Shown here: positions 36,434 to 39,324 of the stretch, piece by piece
Numbering within the stretch: position 1 is the first letter of the stretch
How the letters are laid out: each line of letters opens with the position of its first letter
DNA from: Mycolicibacterium iranicum
GTDB lineage: Bacteria > Actinomycetota > Actinomycetes > Mycobacteriales > Mycobacteriaceae
Length of the DNA stretch: 39,324 bases
Direction: 5' to 3'
NCBI RefSeq assembly: GCF_001650495.1
Contig: NZ_LWCS01000012.1
Location: 130,019 to 169,342, forward strand
The notes under the pieces: model-generated
Seen by the model: the letters and a program-made list of their open reading frames with translations, nothing else
The model's database searches: none
Told to the model about the DNA's origin: nothing
Position numbers and translations under genes: made by a program

Positions 36434-38252
36434 CAGGGATCCGACCTTTTGCGAACAGAGATTCCATCGCAGCGCCGGCGATCGGGCGCGACAGGAGGAA
36501 ACCTTGGGCCCGGTGGCAGCCGTGCCTGAGCAGGGTAAGCGCTGCGGCGTCGGTTTCCACCCCCTCGGCGACGAGCTCGAGACCAAACGCCTCGGCGAGG
36601 GCGATGATCGCCCGAACGATCGCGAGATCACCGGGGTCGGAACCGAGTTCGCGGACGAATCCCTTGTCGATCTTGAGGGTGTCGACCGGTAGTGACTTGA
36701 GGTGCGACAGTGCGCTGTACCCGGTGCCGAAGTCGTCGATGGCGATCCGGACACCCGCCTGTTTGAGACCGTTGAGAGTGATGCGTGTCGCTTCGATGTC
36801 TTCCACCACAACGCTCTCGGTGATCTCGAGGCAAACCGATCCGTGGTCGAGTTCGAACTCATCGATGATGCTTGCGACGGCCTCCACGAAGCCGTCGGTG
36901 ACCAGTTGCACCGGCGAGACATTGATGCGCATTATCGCGTCCTTGGCGATGCCGCGTGACCGCCAACTCGCGAAATCGGCACACGCTGAACGCATCACCC
37001 AGCGGCCCAGTTCGCCGGCCAGGTTGATCGACTCGGCGACGCTGATGAACGAATCGGGGGAGAGCAGTCCGCGGGTGGGATGCTGCCACCGAACCAGGGC
37101 CTCCGCGGCAAGGATGTCACCGGTCCGCATGTCGACTTCGGGAAGATAGTGCAGCAGCAGCGCACCGTTCTCGATCACGCTCTGCAGATGCAGCTCGATG
37201 TCGTTCCTGAACTCGTTCTGCATCGACATGTCGTCGGTGAATACCGAGACCTTGTTTCCGCCCGAGCTTTTCGCCGCGAGCACCGCTTGGTCGGCGCGCC
37301 TGAGCAGGTCGGAGGTGGTGTCTTGTCCAGGAATACCCAGCGCCACACCAATACTCACCGTGCGCGTCAGCATCTCCCCGTCGATGGACACGCGCTCGCG
37401 CAGCGCCGACTGGAGTCGCTCGGCGAGCTCCGTGGCCCCGGCGCCATCCATGGGTTCGGTGGGGACCACGACGAACTCGTCTCCGCCCAGCCGTGCGATC
37501 AGGGTCGGGCACTCCGCGCCCCGCCGGAGACGTTCGGCCAGCACACGGATGAACCAATCGCCTGCGATATGGCCGAGATAGTCGTTGATGGCCTTGAGCC
37601 GGTCCAGGTCGAAGAACAGTGCCGAGACGGGCCCTGGCTGTCCATCGGCGAGTCTCTCGTCAAGGTGTGCCAACAGGGCGCGGCGGTTGTACAGCCCCGT
37701 CAGATCGTCGTGTTCGGCCAGGTATCGGAGCTTCTCCTCGGCTTGCACCCGGGCCTGGGCCTGGGCGAAGAGCGAGGCGATCGCTTTGAGCGCGTTTAGT
37801 TCGGCTTCCGTCCAGTTGCGATCGCCGAACTTGACGAAACCGAGCACGCCAGTGGTGTCGTCTTCCGACAGCAGCGGCACACACGCCATCGACGTGGCAG
37901 GCACGTGCCTGCCTTCGTTGATCGTCTGCTGATACTCGTCGGTGGACGGCTCGGGCCGGAACACGACCGGTTCCTTCTGATGCTCAGCGAGAGCGAAAAC
38001 CGGGTCGGCGTCGGCGAAGTAGACGACGCCCAGCGGATCGGGGTCGGGGATTCCCGGCCTCAGGGGCCATTCGGCCACGAGCACCGACGCCCGGATCTCG
38101 TGATCGTTGCGCCGCAGGAAGCTCACGTCGACGTTGAACTGCTTGACGAGGTCCGCCAGTACCTGCTGGCTGACCTCGACCCATGTTTGTGCCCCGACCC
38201 CCATCAGGCGCGTCGCCACCGAAGTGACCACGAGATCCAGGTTTTCGGACAC
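36414..38252 (-). CDS. GAF-GGDEF-EAL bifunctional c-di-GMP enzyme
   Basis: A 612-residue cytosolic protein with a GAF sensor domain (about 20-165), a diguanylate cyclase domain (about 175-340; GGDEF at 256-260 and intact) and an EAL phosphodiesterase domain (about 350-605; EAL at 384-386, DDFGTGYS and EGVET present). The product-inhibition RxxD site before GGDEF is not seen. Both catalytic motifs look active. Same architecture as M. tuberculosis Rv1354c and the M. smegmatis bifunctional enzyme. GTG 38252 has a strong GGAGGTCA upstream. Next to it is a MoeY-like gene, as Rv1355c is beside Rv1354c. Confidence 0.94.
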   Translation of the reverse strand: MSENLDLVVTSVATRLMGVGAQTWVEVSQQVLADLVKQFNVDVSFLRRNDHEIRASVLVAEWPLRPGIPDPDPLGVVYFADADPVFALAEHQKEPVVFRPEPSTDEYQQTINEGRHVPATSMACVPLLSEDDTTGVLGFVKFGDRNWTEAELNALKAIASLFAQAQARVQAEEKLRYLAEHDDLTGLYNRRALLAHLDERLADGQPGPVSALFFDLDRLKAINDYLGHIAGDWFIRVLAERLRRGAECPTLIARLGGDEFVVVPTEPMDGAGATELAERLQSALRERVSIDGEMLTRTVSIGVALGIPGQDTTSDLLRRADQAVLAAKSSGGNKVSVFTDDMSMQNEFRNDIELHLQSVIENGALLLHYLPEVDMRTGDILAAEALVRWQHPTRGLLSPDSFISVAESINLAGELGRWVMRSACADFASWRSRGIAKDAIMRINVSPVQLVTDGFVEAVASIIDEFELDHGSVCLEITESVVVEDIEATRITLNGLKQAGVRIAIDDFGTGYSALSHLKSLPVDTLKIDKGFVRELGSDPGDLAIVRAIIALAEAFGLELVAEGVETDAAALTLLRHGCHRAQGFLLSRPIAGAAMESLFAKGRIPVSFSKT

Positions 38253-38268
38253 TGACCTCCGTCCTGGT

Positions 38269-39324
38269 TCAGGTCGGTGTGGATCGACCGGGTAGTTGTC
38301 GACGCCGGCTCGGCACCGACGGACGGGGTGCGCGGCAGAGCCTGAGGATCAGGATCGGCGACTCATCCGATTCGATGCCAAACAACGTTTCGAGAGAGTA
38401 TTGCAGGTCCGCGAGCTGCCGTGAGTACGCCGGTGACAGCGCGTCAAGTTCCCGTGGCTCTCGGGCGTACAGGAATGCAGGTGAGATAGGTTGAACGGCT
38501 AAATTTTCTTCCTGAGCGGCGATCCACACCGCCTCGAGTGCCGATCCGCCGTGGGCATAGTCGGCAAGCGTGTTGCCGCGTACCGAGAGTAGGGCGACGC
38601 CCGCGGCGGTCGACAGAGCCGAGCGTGTCGCTTCGCCCAACGCCGAGCCCGCATTCCAGTCGGCGAGCATGCCCATCACCGCACCGCTGCGCAGGATGTC
38701 GAGGAATGCCAGGTCGGCGTCGGCAAGCTCCAGGCTCCTGATGTCGATCCCGGTGTCGGGACTGGGATCCCCGGGCCAGCGCAGTTCGCTGATCATCTGC
38801 GAGTGCAGCAGCGGGGTCAGGTACCTGATGCGATCCGCTTCGGCCAGCACCGATGCCACGCGGTCGATATCCGGGGCCGCGGTGATCAGCCGCAGGCGTG
38901 CACCCTCCGTCTCAGCGATGCGCGTCAGGGAGGCAATCACCTGTGGTGAAATGTCCACCCGGACGCCACGGTGGCGGTTGGTCTCCCTCCGCAGCATCGC
39001 GTCGAACTGCTTCGCGAGGTCGCTGTGCCCGTCGGAGCGGATGCGTACGACGGCGCTGAACGGAGACGAGTTGTTCCCCCCGCGGTATTCGACGTCGGCC
39101 GTCAAACCGTGGGCGGCAGCGGCGACGCGGGCATTGAACGTGGCAGCGCCGACGGCTACGGCACTGCCGCGAAAGCCGACGTCCATGGCCGACGTGAGAT
39201 CGGGGTCGATCCGAATCGTCAACGTGCCGTCGCCGACGTCCAGGGTCCACGGCTGGGTGTTCCCGCCGGAGGGGGCACGTGCCGCCGCGGCGGCAATAAC
39301 CGCGATCGCGTCACCGGTCGGGGG
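38269..39324 (-). CDS. Nitroreductase-fold protein, C-terminal part (MoeY-like)
   Basis: The frame is open to the right window edge, so the N-terminus is outside; about 351 residues are visible. The start of the visible part contains RAPSGGNTQPWTLDV, the FMN-binding signature of the nitroreductase fold, followed by the domain body and an Arg/Pro-rich C-terminus. M. tuberculosis Rv1355c (MoeY), a ThiF-nitroreductase fusion, lies beside the same type of GGDEF-EAL gene, so this is probably its homologue, with ThiF upstream outside the window. An internal TTG at 39222 is not the real start. It ends 16 bases from the GGDEF-EAL start, same strand, so they may be co-transcribed. Confidence 0.8.
   Translation of the reverse strand, partial: PPTGDAIAVIAAAAARAPSGGNTQPWTLDVGDGTLTIRIDPDLTSAMDVGFRGSAVAVGAATFNARVAAAAHGLTADVEYRGGNNSSPFSAVVRIRSDGHSDLAKQFDAMLRRETNRHRGVRVDISPQVIASLTRIAETEGARLRLITAAPDIDRVASVLAEADRIRYLTPLLHSQMISELRWPGDPSPDTGIDIRSLELADADLAFLDILRSGAVMGMLADWNAGSALGEATRSALSTAAGVALLSVRGNTLADYAHGGSALEAVWIAAQEENLAVQPISPAFLYAREPRELDALSPAYSRQLADLQYSLETLFGIESDESPILILRLCRAPRPSVPSRRRQLPGRSTPT

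Overview
The window is chromosomal DNA of a GC-rich mycobacterium, most likely a rapid grower (Mycolicibacterium type). Evidence: a complete mycobactin accessory cluster (mbtL, mbtM, mbtN, mbtK) with two IdeR-type iron boxes, an MmpL4/5-class transporter, an LpqL-type lipoprotein peptidase, a Crp very like mycobacterial Crp, a SodA with Gln at position 145 as in the Mn-type enzyme I recall from M. smegmatis (from memory), a DosR-like box before a universal stress protein, and a relic of the SOS-boxed 13E12 (DUF222) family. The species call is inference; no search was run.

Layout. 1-2.7 kb: 3' end of a fused TRAP permease, its TAXI binding lipoprotein with an odd repeated N-terminus, and a small exported protein. 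2.7-5.7 kb: an mmpL behind two perfect 9-bp-arm palindromes. 5.7-8.0 kb (minus): a likely three-gene unit of an exported acidic-tailed protein, a Gly/Pro repeat lipoprotein and a HAD phosphatase. 8.1-11.7 kb: DUF808 membrane protein, exported DUF1254/DUF1214 protein, two small conserved genes. 11.7-15.4 kb: the mbt-2 mycobactin cluster. 15.4-17.2 kb: two crcB fluoride channels and a triple-repeat DUF190 protein, all joined by 4-base overlaps, running in the same direction into the mbtL promoter. 17.25-20.2 kb: phosphoglucomutase and a coupled MFS exporter, then tRNA-Ala(GGC).

20.3-26.2 kb is a patchy region after the tRNA: decayed fragments of metE, a CitE/HpcH-type lyase, a RamB/ScfR-type regulator and a 13E12-type gene lie between intact genes (lpqL, a DUF305 lipoprotein, a [2Fe-2S] ferredoxin-like protein, sodA). 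In its middle a cobalamin riboswitch with its own promoter controls a 92-aa protein of unknown function, and a paralogue faces it from the other side. This is the least explained part of the window.

26.3-39.3 kb: a second-type Crp, a small basic protein, an orphan nucleotidyltransferase, an endonuclease/exonuclease/phosphatase protein, a sulfotransferase divergent from a TetR-DUF1214 operon, a DosR-type stress protein, a two-subunit acyl-CoA dehydrogenase operon, a protein with an eroded FAD fold, a GAF-GGDEF-EAL c-di-GMP enzyme, and the C-terminal part of a MoeY-like nitroreductase-fold protein that runs off the end.

Most functions are household mycobacterial ones: iron acquisition, lipid export, lipid oxidation, redox and hypoxia response. 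The points worth a second look are the B12-controlled paralogue pair, the relic cluster, the tandem start codons of the TAXI gene, the MmpL operators, and the IdeR box that contains the stop codon of the fluoride operon.
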